Positions 1 to 10,685 of a stretch of 64,000 bases of DNA are shown in pieces. The DNA is from Eopsaltria australis. Taxonomy: Eukaryota; Chordata; Aves; Passeriformes; Petroicidae. The stretch is from the NCBI GenBank assembly GCA_034509425.1, contig JAVTVJ010000001.1, positions 9,452,001 to 9,516,000 of the forward strand, given 5' to 3'. The notes under the pieces are model-generated. The model saw only the letters and a program-made list of their open reading frames with translations. It searched no databases and had not been told where the DNA came from. Each line of letters starts with the position of its first letter. The stretch's first letter is position 1. The translations under genes and the position numbers were made by a program.

Positions 1-2400
1 GTGGATGGGGCTTTTGGATCTCATCTGAGCCCTTTTTGGATCCCATGGAGAGGCTGAGCCGTGCTGAGTGAGTGATGTCCTTACTCTAGGCTTCAGTGGC
101 GACAATGGCTTCAGCAGCAGCAACTACAAACAGCAACTGTGACCCAGTCATCTGCTTAAAAAGAGAACTTAGAGAGCAGATATTTCCAATATCAGCTTCC
201 TTTTAAACCCTCATTTGTCTTTAGACTCCTTTATCTGTTGTAGATTGTAGGGTATTGCAAACATAATACACTGCTTTATTTATATCAGACTGATAACTGT
301 TATCTTGGCTATTAATTTCTTTTGACCTTTCTTGCCTCATTAGAAAAACAGTCCTTACAGGTGCAAGAACTGCGGCATAATCTGACTAAAAAAGCTATCA
401 TAATGTTCTTTGGAAAGGCAAAGGGAGCTTGTATTATTTGTCTCTCACCTTGCCACGTGGGATGGGGAGAGGCAGAGGCTTTCTGTGGGTGTACCTGGCA
501 AACTGACTCTTCTTCACTCATACACAGCGAACAGCTTCCTGTGATGTTTCATCCCTATTTCCCTTCTGATACGAATCTTCATAAAAACCTCTGGAATTCA
601 CAGTATGCCTGGAGCTTCTTGTTAATAGCCATGTGTCTATTAAAATGTGCACATGTGTGTACATGTGTGCACAGGCCCGTGTGTGAAAGATGCAGGGAAG
701 CACAATGTGGCACAGCCACAGTGTTTACTTCTTCCCAGCAGTGGACAAGATCAGTGGGTAAAACTGTGGGAGATCAGCTGCCATTTGAGATTGCTGCACG
801 CCCCACTGGGATTCTAATGACTTGGTCATTTATTTCCACTTATTTCTGAGCCATATGGCTTTCAGCTGGAAATGGGGTCATGGCCATCTCCTACTGCCAT
901 GGAGCCAATTGGGTTCTGCTGCTCTTCCTCCCAAAGTTCATTTGCTACAAGGTTTTCTTTCCCCACATTTCAACCATTTAAAAATTGATTACCTTAGACA
1001 TTTTGGAAGTTTCTAGCATGAGAAATTTTTTGCCATTATTCCACTCTACCTTAGTGTTAACTCCATTTATTCTGTGTGAATTGTTTTGTTATTTTAGAAC
1101 AGCAAATCTCAGGGCATTGGAGAGTCATTAATTTTTCCTCAAAAATTTCCTTTGATAGCTCCTAGTGATAGCTCTGCTATTCTGTTCCAGTACTCAATTA
1201 TTTCCATTTGCATGGTATCTCAGTGCCTAGCTGCCTCATGGTCCCATATTCAGACAGGAATGCATGCATATTTTGTTTTGTTTTGCCTTTCCAGCTGAAT
1301 GAGCTCATTAGAGCTGGAATGAGATGGTTTAGTCTCTAGATCCCCCTTCTGTGAGCTTCTTCAAGCTGCTACTGCCACTTTGGACTTGGGGCCACTTTTT
1401 CTAGTCAGCAGCAGAGTGACCCCAGAGCGGGGGCATTTCATCTGCTTTGGCTTGCCAGAGCTGTACAGCACATAGGCTAAATCCTGCATTTGCTTCCAGA
1501 AGAGATGAAGTAGGTTTGCACCAGCCAAACCCGGTCTTAGACATTTGCAGTAGAGCAAACAGTGTCCCAGCAAAGAGTAATCAGTTTTGAAAAGATGGGA
1601 TTTGGGCTTGTGGCCAATCCCTGGGCTCTGATTTGCAAGAAAAACATCAATAGAAAAACTGGAACAATGGCTGATTGTCCCTGTAAGTTCTGAACATATG
1701 TGCATGAATATCCAGTAAGAAAAAGCCTAATGCTTCATGATTAAAGATGACAGAGCAGGGACAAAATGAACTCTGGAGATCAGGAAGATGTACATAGATG
1801 TTGGACTCTGCTGTTGTTTGCCCACAGGTATTGCTTCAGAGGAACAGCTGCACAGCATCTTCTCAGAGCTGAGTCAGACCAGCTGTACAGGGTAGGATGC
1901 ACACAAACACAAATGTTTCAGACACAAGGCTTTTTTGTTTTTCTCCCTCCTTCCACAGCTGCCCAGCATACTTCAGATTTACTGGAGGCAAACATTGCTA
2001 GGGCATGAATGCAGAAGCTTTTCTATCCTCAAGACTAAAATGTGAGAATAAAGCTTTGTGTCCTCCAACCTTTTAGTTTTGAAAAAGCCCAACAAATGCC
2101 ATGGAGGGAGCTTTAACAGAAGAGGTCAGAAAATCCATCTGGATCCCTCTGCATCCTAGTCATTCCTAGAGCTACCCTTAGAGAAACGATCCATAGGTTA
2201 ATTTATCATTGTGTAAATAAAATATCCCCCAACTTCTTTTACCACTAGCCTTTCTGAGATAAAATAAATATACTTTGGTGGAGCACAGCTGAAGAGCATC
2301 TAAGGTTTATATATAGCAGCTATTGCTATTGTGTCAGAGTGGTGAGGAAAAGGTCAAGGTAAAATTATTTTATTATCCCCCCTAGTAAGAAAAATTGTTC
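1..2400. other. Unique A+T-rich non-coding DNA, no gene seen
   Basis: No coding exon, RNA gene or transposon is recognisable here. The plus-strand open frame at 322-849 (175 codons) and the minus-strand frame at 1361-1705 are read through low-information sequence, resemble no protein family I know, and have no convincing initiation or splice context. A TG-rich stretch near 650-670 (alternating acatgtgtg units) is too short to be called a microsatellite. Confidence 0.6.
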
Positions 2401-2409
2401 TGTGTGTTT

Positions 2410-2439
2410 GGGGGGGGGGGTGGGTTTGGGAGGAGGGGG
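2410..2439 (+). repeat. G-rich tract with G-quadruplex pattern
   Basis: A run of 11 G is followed by GGG, GGG and GGGGG blocks separated by loops of 1 to 4 bases. This satisfies the usual four-G-run quadruplex pattern on the plus strand. It stands alone in AT-rich surroundings, about 120 bp before a long T run. No promoter or gene is recognisable next to it. Confidence 0.7.
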
Positions 2440-2555
2440 CAATTTGGTCTTTTTTCTTCTTACAGTGTTCTGTTTTTTTAAGGATGTCCCCATTTAGCTT
2501 TATTTTTTCTACTGGTTGAACCCTCCAACATTGTATGAAATATAAGTAGAACAAG

Positions 2556-2557
<2 letters not shown>

Positions 2558-2586
<29 letters not shown>
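2558..2586. repeat. Homopolymer T run (29 bp)
   Basis: An uninterrupted run of 29 T. Read on the minus strand it is a poly-A run, which could be the tail of a retroposed transcript. However, the sequence on the side where the body would lie (2587 onward) shows no recognisable gene or element, and I see no target-site duplication. A plain mononucleotide repeat is the safer call. Confidence 0.8.
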
Positions 2587-3376
2587 GTCAAAGAAAATGC
2601 CTTAACTTTTCTGGCTGTTTGACGTGTTTGCTCTGCAGGATCTGATGGCACCCTCCATTGCATGGTCTCCTTTTCTCTACATTTCCTGCACAGAAAACTG
2701 TCCCTTCAATGAATTTGGGACCCTATGGGGACTGCTAAGTTTTTACAATGAAGCTCCAAGCATCTGAATTTGTGATTCAGATTTTTCATTTCAATTTCAG
2801 ATTGCATTTTTCTTAACAAAATACACAGTTTCCATGATCTCTCGTTATCAAAATATTTCTTCTGAATCCAGCCCTCTTTAATCCATTTTCTCAACATTTT
2901 GCTAATTATTTGGAAATTATCATTAAACCTACCTATTTGAGACAATTGCCTAAATAAAACTTGTTTTTCTTATATTCCTCTCCATTTGTTTCTCATTTAA
3001 ACTCTCTGAGGGGCCAGCAGTTTTTCTGCCAACAACATATAAAAATTGTGTAAAGGGAGAAAATTCACATCCAGCAGTAATATATGGCAGTGCTGGAGTC
3101 TTGAATGATGGAAGGAGCTTGAAGAGTTGTCATTTTATATCCTTGCAAACACAAACTTTAATCAATAATGAAACACCTCAGGTTTCAGGGTTAACTGGAA
3201 AATGTATAATCCTAACAACATGAGGTGCAAACTTGGACACTAATTTCCAGTTTTGCAACCAGAGGGTGGGAAATCCCTAAGCTTTCCACTGGCCAGAAGG
3301 AAATTCTATAGCTAAAGCAAGTTTAGAATACTGAGTTCTGTAGTTCTAGGAATGGTTAAAACTATTTTTATTATTA
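2587..3376. other. Unique A+T-rich DNA, nothing recognised
   Basis: No repeat family, exon or RNA gene is apparent. The minus-strand frame 2706-2945 is rich in Lys and Asn codons as expected for AT-rich non-coding DNA. Confidence 0.55.
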
Positions 3377-3560
3377 TATTTGTATATATATATATATATG
3401 TATACATAATGTTTAAATTTACATACTTATGTTTTTATATAATATATACATATATAAATATATGTATATGGCATTATATACCCACATTGTATATAATGTA
3501 ATATAAATATAGATGTATGTCTGTGTGTGTATATGTAAATAATATATATACATATATAAC
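3377..3560. repeat. TA/TG/TACA microsatellite cluster
   Basis: Imperfect tandem TA dinucleotides are interspersed with TATG, TACA and GTGT units. The cleanest TA run is near 3382-3398. This is a compound simple repeat that has spread by slippage; such stretches can form cruciforms but no function is indicated. Confidence 0.85.
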
Positions 3561-6500
3561 AAGTGGGTAATAAGTCTTTAAGTGCTCTTGTTACCCCAGA
3601 GATTTAATAGTAAACTTTAACAGAAAGATAGCACAGGCACCCTGACTCCCATCTTTCTTTTCTGAACATTGATATTTTCTCTCTTCCGAGTGTTAACATT
3701 TCTCCAGCCAACATAAAGTGTTTATGCTGCAGATAAATCTGGAAAGAGGAAGCCTTGTCTGCTCTCATGGTTGTTACACAGACAGCATTTTCCTTGTGGT
3801 TTGGTTTAAGATGCAGCTGTGAATGCTCTCGGTAAGTAACAAATCGTTACACTTGCACTGAATAAATATAATACAGCTTACTTTTGCCGAAACACAATGG
3901 GTTTTTCTCACTTGCTTTGTATTTTCTTGAACACAACTCCAGGTCAGGAAGCCCTGAAGATCAGCCATGACTGTAGGTCTTACCAGATCCTTTCCTTCAG
4001 AATATCAGCAGAACTGATACAGACATTTATTTTTTCCATTTTCTTTTTCTTGTTTTTTTTTTCTCTGTGTGGATCCTTAGTCTACTTGAAGCACCTCTGG
4101 TGGTGATAAAACAATTATAAAAATAGCCACAGGGATATTTTAAATGCCTTTTTTTTTTTTACAGACCAAACTTTATTAGTGAGGTTGATGTTTAAGAGTC
4201 ATCTGTATAACCCAGGCATGGTGATTTCTGTATTTCTTCCACAGACCTACAAAGGAACCTAAAGGAAGAGCACTGCCAGAGGTAAAATCCTGACTATATA
4301 TACATTTACATTGTGGCTGTGCCTCTCCCATCCCTCCTTAATGGTGGAAGCAGGGCTGTAAAAGGCTGCTCAGTCACAAGGGTGAGTTTTTAGTTTATAA
4401 GACATAACTCCCACTTGCTCACTTGTGCCAGCTCTCCTGCCTGACAAGGCTACAGGGGGTTGTCTGTATTATTGAGCTGCCCTAGACCCACGAATTTGAG
4501 TTGGAGTTGAAAGAGATTGTTAATAAGTACTTGGGGGACACTGCTATTGTTAAATAGGAGGGAGGTTAGGTTTGTCTTGGTTTGGTTTGTGCTCTCTATT
4601 TGGTGAAAACAAGACAATCAGATTTGGAATAATTTTTGGAATAAAGCTTTACAATAACTGGTGTGTGAAATCCAAAATACTACCAGGTCTGCTGTAAAAT
4701 TCAGAATCAAAACATTCTCTTTCTAAAGTCAGATGAGTTTTAAATCAAAAAAACTTTGTTTGCCTTTTTTTTTTTTTTTTAATCTCATGATCACCTGATG
4801 CAACTGTGAGAGCTGGAAACATGATCTGAGACTCCAGGGTCTAAAGAATACAACCAGGCTGATGAAACACTTTACAAGTAGCAGTGATGTTGTACACTTG
4901 CATTAGTCCTTTGTTTTTAAAGATGCTACGCTTCTGAAGCAGATGAAGCATGTGAAGTATCTCCACCAGGGATGACTCAGGGATTAAATGCTGTCAGGGG
5001 ATTTGGTTGGTGATGCCTCTCACAGCAGTGCAGGGGAGCTCAAAAAAATATCTGAATGGGGCTAGATCTGTTGGAAACAGAAGTCGTGATCTGCATAGTA
5101 GGAGGTGGCTTGGAAGCTGTCTCTGACAATGGTTAACATAAATTGCCAGAGATGCTGCAGTAGTGGTGGTGGTGGTGTGTTTCTGTGTAGTGTGCTAACA
5201 TAAATTCAAAGGGACTATGGGGAAATTATTTGTGCTAAGAATAAAATTTGTATAAAAATAGATGGTGAAATAAAGAGCATGAAAGTAGACACTTCAAAAG
5301 ACATTTCACAGGAAGTAATATCTCACATTAAGAGTTTCATGTGAGGAATTGCACTGTATTTTAGGGCTTTTTCTTCAATTTATCATCCTGAGTAGTCTCT
5401 CAGAATGTTCCTTATAGCTTCTGTCAAATTCCAGTTGCAAACCAATCTCATAAGGGAAGCAGGAGTTTATGTTGCTAATTAGTAAGGCCAATTTGAAGAT
5501 GAACTCGAAGTCCCAGATGCAACAATAAATTGCTCTAATGTCTGTTAAGAAATGGGATCTCCTTTTTCTGCTGCTCCTACTCAGTCAAACTAATATATGG
5601 AAACAATGCTGTAATGTTGTGCTGGGAGGTTAAGTCAGGATTCTGTCCAGCGACAGCAAAAATATGTTTTTCAAATTACAAGATAATGTGCTTTAAGTCC
5701 TTGTTACCAGAACTGAGGTTACCCCACTGGGCTGTGCTCCATAAAGCAGCCAATTTGCTTGGAGGAAGCAAACCTCTTTAATTTTGATGTCAGAGCTCTG
5801 GAGCCAAAGTTTTCAAAGTCGTTTTCTCTATCATGGACACAGACAAAGGCTGTGGGACCTTGAGAAGAAATCGTCAACATGCTTGTTTTTAGTGACTAGT
5901 TTTCTCACAAGCATAGGCACAATCTACAAGGCACTTTGCTCTGGATTAGCTCTCTAACACAAAACTTGGGAAAGAGCAAATGAGTGCTTCCCAGTGGAAA
6001 GCAGCCTTGGTTAAGCAGTCTATGACAATTATTTATACCAAGCTGAGAGACTTTGCAGTGATGTGTTTGAAGACCATTCATGTGATCAGTTCTAGGTGCT
6101 TTGTTCAGGAGGTTGTAGAGGCACAACGTGCCAGTGACACCCCATAAGCCTTGGACTATTTTTTGGGAGGATGTCTGACCGTTTCCAGAGTTTGCTGGAT
6201 AGAAAACCAACATGTGACAACAGCATGCAATCTCTGCATGCAGCAAGCATTATCCAAGTGTTTTTAGGGGACCATGGTATAGAAAAGTGGTGCCATAATA
6301 CTTGAAAGTAGGCAGTTTCATCTTCTTGACAACAACCAGGCTGACAACAATATACGGGACATGTGGCATTTCCAGCAAACAGATATGTGGCCTAACAGCC
6401 TAATCAGTGCATTTAGGAAGGCTGTGAGTTTTGCTCTTTGACCCAGATGTTCATCACTTTTTATTACTTGCAATTCTGTACCAGCAGATCAGATTATCGT

Positions 6501-8010
6501 CATTAGGCGTTACCATAGCATGATAACCCAGAGGTCAAGGCTTCACTCTGCTAGAAAGTGTACAAGCATAACAAAGTATGATCTCTGTCACAGAAGCCTG
6601 GCACTCAAACTAGAGGGATGTTGGCTAGAAAGGTGATAAAACGAACAGCCCTGGGGAGTGGAGGTAACTGAAGCAGTGCAGAGGCAGCAAGATAACAAGG
6701 ATCACATCAAATCAGGTGTTGTCTTTTATCCTTATGACAAGTACCATTTGAATACAAAGGTAATTTATCTTTAATCTCTGTCCTGTACACTTATGCAAGT
6801 CACTTAGCAAGGGAAAAACTGTTGAGTATATCCAGCAAACTGAGACTCCTTTGTCAGAGAGATATTTTTCCCATATTTATGTATATTTTCCACCCTACCT
6901 ACAAAAGGACTTTACTGTTCTTGTTCTGAAAAGAGTAGATTTATCACAGCCTCTGCTTATTTCAGTTTTCCTATACCCTCTTTCTATTGAGCTACATAGT
7001 TACTCTCGGTGCAGTAAGTTTGTGGCCTTCAAATCTTGTGGGGGGCTTTTTAATATGACTTTAACCAAAGAACACCTGATGTTCTTGATTTACGTGTTGA
7101 CCCTTTCAGCCCATTAATCACTTCTCTTATTTTTGTCTGTCCTCCTGGTAGTGTCAGAATTGTTTTAGCTATATAAGGACTGGGACTCATTGCAAAAATT
7201 GCTGCTGGCATGGTTCCAGGTTCTCATATAGTCAGTGGTCTGCATCTCTTCACACCAAGATGGGATGTCTTTGTACGTACCTGCTCTCTTTTGCTCACTT
7301 ACTACAGTACACTCTCCAAAGCAGTGTTGAGTGCTCCCTGGACATAATACACTTCACAAGAAAAATTACAAATTCATTAAAACTGTAGCAAAGAACACTA
7401 ACTTTAAATACAACAGTTCTGCAAGCTTTGAAAATTTCCCTTAAAAGCAACCCAAGACAGACCACAAGAGTGAAAAGCAGAGTAGGGAGGGAGAAGCCAG
7501 GAGACAAACAGACACTTAGGAAACTTAATAGAAAGCCTCCTGCACTTTCTTCAGTACAAATACTGTACAGTCTCAGAGGAGAAGCAACTGCCACTTCTCA
7601 TTCCTGCGAGAGGTTTGCTGGACTATGTGGAAACTACGGCTGCAGTGTGCCCTCTTATGGCAACACCAGTTGCTTTCTCTGTTTTGCACAAAGGTGTTAA
7701 GGGGGGGAGGCAGGGGTTGCTTCGGGATGTTTGCTCTTCTCTTTTTATTTTCCCTGAGAAAAGAAACATGAGAAGAAAGTGTTAACTCTGTATGCTGTAG
7801 CATGGCTAGAAAACAGGCTTGAAGATTCTTGTTCCGAGCACCAAGCAGTGCCTTGTCTGCCGGAGATGAACTAGTGAACAAAACTAAGAGAGAGGTTAAA
7901 TATCACCATTTGCTAATGAGACATGGCTTTCATGCCAAGGTATATGTGAAGTGAAAACAGATTGTTGGTTAAAGGCTCTTCATTTAATAGATAATGTTTA
8001 ATTAGTTGAC
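3561..8010. other. Unique A+T-rich DNA with minor simple repeats
   Basis: No gene is supported. Short simple repeats are present: T runs at about 4149-4160 and 4765-4780, and a (TGG)5-like run at 5163-5178. Several 80-110-codon frames (for example 5905-6246 minus, 7573-7881 minus) occur in both strands at once and resemble no known family. Confidence 0.55.
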
Positions 8011-8173
8011 AGAATGTTTCTGTGATGGCTTCAGTGCAGGTTCTGCACATGTTCCTCTGCAGTGCTACTGCATTTCAAGTAAGAGTGTTGAGGAATACAT
8101 CTGGCCCAGGTGGCTGGGCTCACAAGCTGCACACTGAGATGCAGACTGAACTCAGGGTGGGAGCCTGAGAAGA

Positions 8174-8345
8174 GAGGCCATGAACTGCCAGCCTTTGGGA
8201 TAACAGAGGGGATGATGGTGGGTGAGGCCAGCCAGGTGAAGGGACACTGGGAAACACAGGAGAGATGGGAATTGCGGCCTTTTGGATAACAAAGGAGATG
8301 AAAACCAGTGAGCCAGCAAGGTGGATGGACACAGAGAGGGGGCAG
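8174..8345 (+). repeat. Two-unit ~88-bp tandem duplication inside the LTR
   Basis: Unit one (8174-8261) and unit two (8262-8345) share diverged but clear similarity, including the core ctttgggataacagagg against cttttggataacaaagg, followed by gatga and a ggacac motif. The duplication lies directly upstream of the TATA box, the position where retroviral LTRs often duplicate enhancer blocks. Confidence 0.75.
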
Positions 8346-8391
8346 GAGCCAAAGACTTGGGAGGAAGAGGAGACTTCCAGAGACTGTGAGG

Positions 8392-8399
8392 TATAAAAG
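8392..8399 (+). promoter_or_regulatory. TATA box of the putative LTR
   Basis: The sequence tataaaag lies between the duplicated U3-like block and the AATAAA at 8474. That spacing suits an R region of roughly 50-60 bp. Confidence 0.5.
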
Positions 8400-8473
8400 C
8401 CCCAGGGTTTCTTGGTTGGGGTTCCCCTCCTCAGAAGCACCAGCTTGGGCTGTTTCTCTGTTACTGCACTGTG

Positions 8474-8479
8474 AATAAA
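8474..8479 (+). terminator. Polyadenylation signal of the putative LTR
   Basis: A canonical AATAAA about 80 bp after the TATA box, as in a U3-R-U5 layout. Confidence 0.5.
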
Positions 8480-8600
8480 TGGAACGAGACATCTGAGACT
8501 TTGCCATGGGAAACCTTGGGTTGAACTGGTGAAGAAACCTGGTCTGACAGTGTGAGTGGGATGTGTGAGGAGTCAAGTGGGGACCCATTATGTCACTGCA

Positions 8601-10334
8601 GCCTCCTGCTGTGAAGGAGTTTCAGTCCCAGCAGTGAAAGTCTCTGGCCTTGGGAGTGAGGCTGCCAGATATTTGCATGAATCAGAAGCTTCCTTATCAT
8701 GAGGATGACTAATGTATTGCCATTATTTTATAAATATTCTATAATGGACCTCTTTTGAAGATTGTTTTCCCATGGCTTCTTCTGCCTCTGCTTTTGGTAC
8801 CTTGTTCTCCTTTGGTGTTTTCCTCTTGTTACTTCTCAATACCTCCAGCATGAGCACCTTGGAGCCCCCCCTCCCCCATTCCAATACAACATCCCACAGC
8901 TCCATTCCCAGGAGGACTCTCCTCCTCTGCTCACTGAAGATGCTTCCAGTCTCCTGGCATTTTTCAACCCACAAAATCATAGCTGGAATACTCTGGGACT
9001 CATACAGCTCGTCCTTTCACATCTTTTTTATCAGAACTGCCGCCTCAGTCTTGCTTACTTGATATTGCCCCCCTGCTCACTGAATATTTAAAAGCATTGA
9101 GAAATCCCTAAGAGCTCAAGCAAAGAGTTGCAATTAGCATTAAAGACTTTTACTGCAGCAACTTGGCACTGCCAAAATAAAAAAGAGCAAGAGGCAAACT
9201 CTAACTTTCCCCAATGTACTCTGACCATATTTCCAGTTGCAAAGCTGACCCAACCTCATGTGTGTGAGGAAAATAAATTCATTCCCCTGCCAGGCTCTGG
9301 CTTCTCCATCAAAATAAAACCTGGCACCACACGACGGTACGTGCAATTCCTCGCCAACCACACTGCCTGCTCCAAGCAAAGGCTATTCCTGGGATGACCT
9401 GTTGTCCTGGGGTGCAGGTCATAGTTGTGCCCACGAGCCATGCACGCACACCCTGGCATTTCTGACTGCAGTGTATTTGTGTTTCTACTTTCCCTCTGGC
9501 TCTTTGCCTTTTACATTTGCTTCAGAATGCCCATCCACCTTAACATTAAAAAAATTTTTAAAAAAAGAAAATAGTCTAAACACTTTTTCTGTCAATCAGA
9601 CAGCTTCTGCTGCTGCTTATTCTGTTGCAGTTAATGTTCCTAAAACCCATCCTTCATTTTAATAATATCATAATGAGGCAGTTCCAATAATTCTGAATAT
9701 TTACACTGAGATCGATGATATTTTCTACAAAAAGGTGAAATGGTCTTTAGAAAATAGAAATCAACCTTCAGGCTCTCTCTGGATTTCAACTGAATCAAAC
9801 CCCTGTGGAATTGTGCTAAAAAGCTATGATAAATCTGTGCAAAATGTGAATATTATTTTGACCCTGCCTGCCTTAGAAATAAGAAGTGTTAGGTGATGCT
9901 GTCTAAACTTACACCACTTCTGCCCAGCCCTTGGGAACACAGTTCAATGACCCTTAAATGTTCCTTTTGTACTTTCTGTTTGATGATTTGACAGGAATTT
10001 TGTAATTAAGTCAGCTTCTGTCACCAAGTTACAGTTTTCCATGTCAGAGGAAATGCTTTTTCTGGTAGACAAGGAGTGAGGATGTCAGAGTATGGCCCTT
10101 CTTATTAACCTGCACAGAAGCAGTTGAGGGCTTCACTGTTTAACATAATTCCCTGGCTGTGTTTTTTTGTTCGTCAAGCCTTGCATTTATTTTACTGTTT
10201 ACAGCAAGGTTTGTGCTGTCAAGGAGACTGCTGGTAGGGAAGCTCTAGGAGGAACAGAAAGGCTTCTGTGCCTATGAGATGTTTGTTCATATCCCCCAGC
10301 TTAATACATGGCAAAAAATCCTACTTCGTTTAAT
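8601..10334. other. Unique DNA, no gene recognised
   Basis: Overlapping plus-strand frames at 8762-9091 and 8772-9062 are serine- and leucine-rich readings of a pyrimidine-rich stretch and have no family resemblance. The AT-rich block around 9660-9900 could be a conserved non-coding element, but that cannot be judged from one sequence. Confidence 0.5.
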
Positions 10335-10685
10335 TAGGAACACAGACCAGGAAAGGATATTGCAGGCTACAGAGCCCAGTCCTCTACTGTCTCTCATAAC
10401 AATAGAATGTAATGCTTTCTACCCAACACATCAACCTTTCCTAAAGTCCTAACTTTCCTAAAGTCATGATAACCAGTTTTTCTACAGCTGCTCTAATTGG
10501 AAGGTTGCTCCAGAACTTACAGGTCTCAAAACTAGAAAACTTCTCTTAATTTCCAGCCTGAATTAATTCATGGCTAGCTTAGACTCACCTGTCCTTTACC
10601 AACAAACCTTGGCTTACAACACCTCTTCTTTCTTCTGTTTCATTATACCCTGCCCATCCTTCTCAATGGAACAGCTTCTTCATCT
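10335..10685 (-). mobile_element. Ancient CR1 LINE fragment (3' part)
   Basis: Read on the plus strand, the order of motifs follows the antisense of an old CR1 3' region: a piece resembling ggttgctccagaac, then a tctaatttcaagcctgaat-like piece (here cttaatttccagcctgaat), then attcatggctag and a downstream pyrimidine-rich stretch ending near catccttctc. The copy is strongly diverged and carries no open frame. The match is to the consensus as I know it, so subfamily and exact ends need a RepeatMasker run. Confidence 0.6.

Larger units (their letters stand above)
8014..8600 (+). mobile_element. Probable solo LTR of an endogenous retrovirus (boundaries approximate)
   Basis: The order of signals matches a retroviral LTR on the plus strand. 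A G-rich U3-like part carries a duplicated block (8174-8345). It is followed by a TATA box (tataaaag, from about 8392) and, roughly 80 bp later, a polyadenylation signal AATAAA at 8474-8479, with a U5-like stretch after it. A possible 3' end is the CA at 8548-8549, but I could not find a matching TG start or a target-site duplication, so the limits are approximate. No gag, pol or env sequence is next to it, so if correct it is a solo LTR. Three overlapping minus-strand frames here (8031-8588 and two shorter) are shadows of this low-stop-codon sequence. Confidence 0.55.

Noticed and set aside
322..849. 175-codon plus-strand frame near the window start
   Set aside because: No family resemblance, biased toward Cys/Ser/His by local composition, overlapped by minus-strand frames, and without splice or promoter support.
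8031..8588. 185-codon minus-strand frame with two shorter overlapping frames
   Set aside because: Antisense shadow of the LTR candidate; the repeated CYPKG-type phrases come from the duplicated 88-bp unit.
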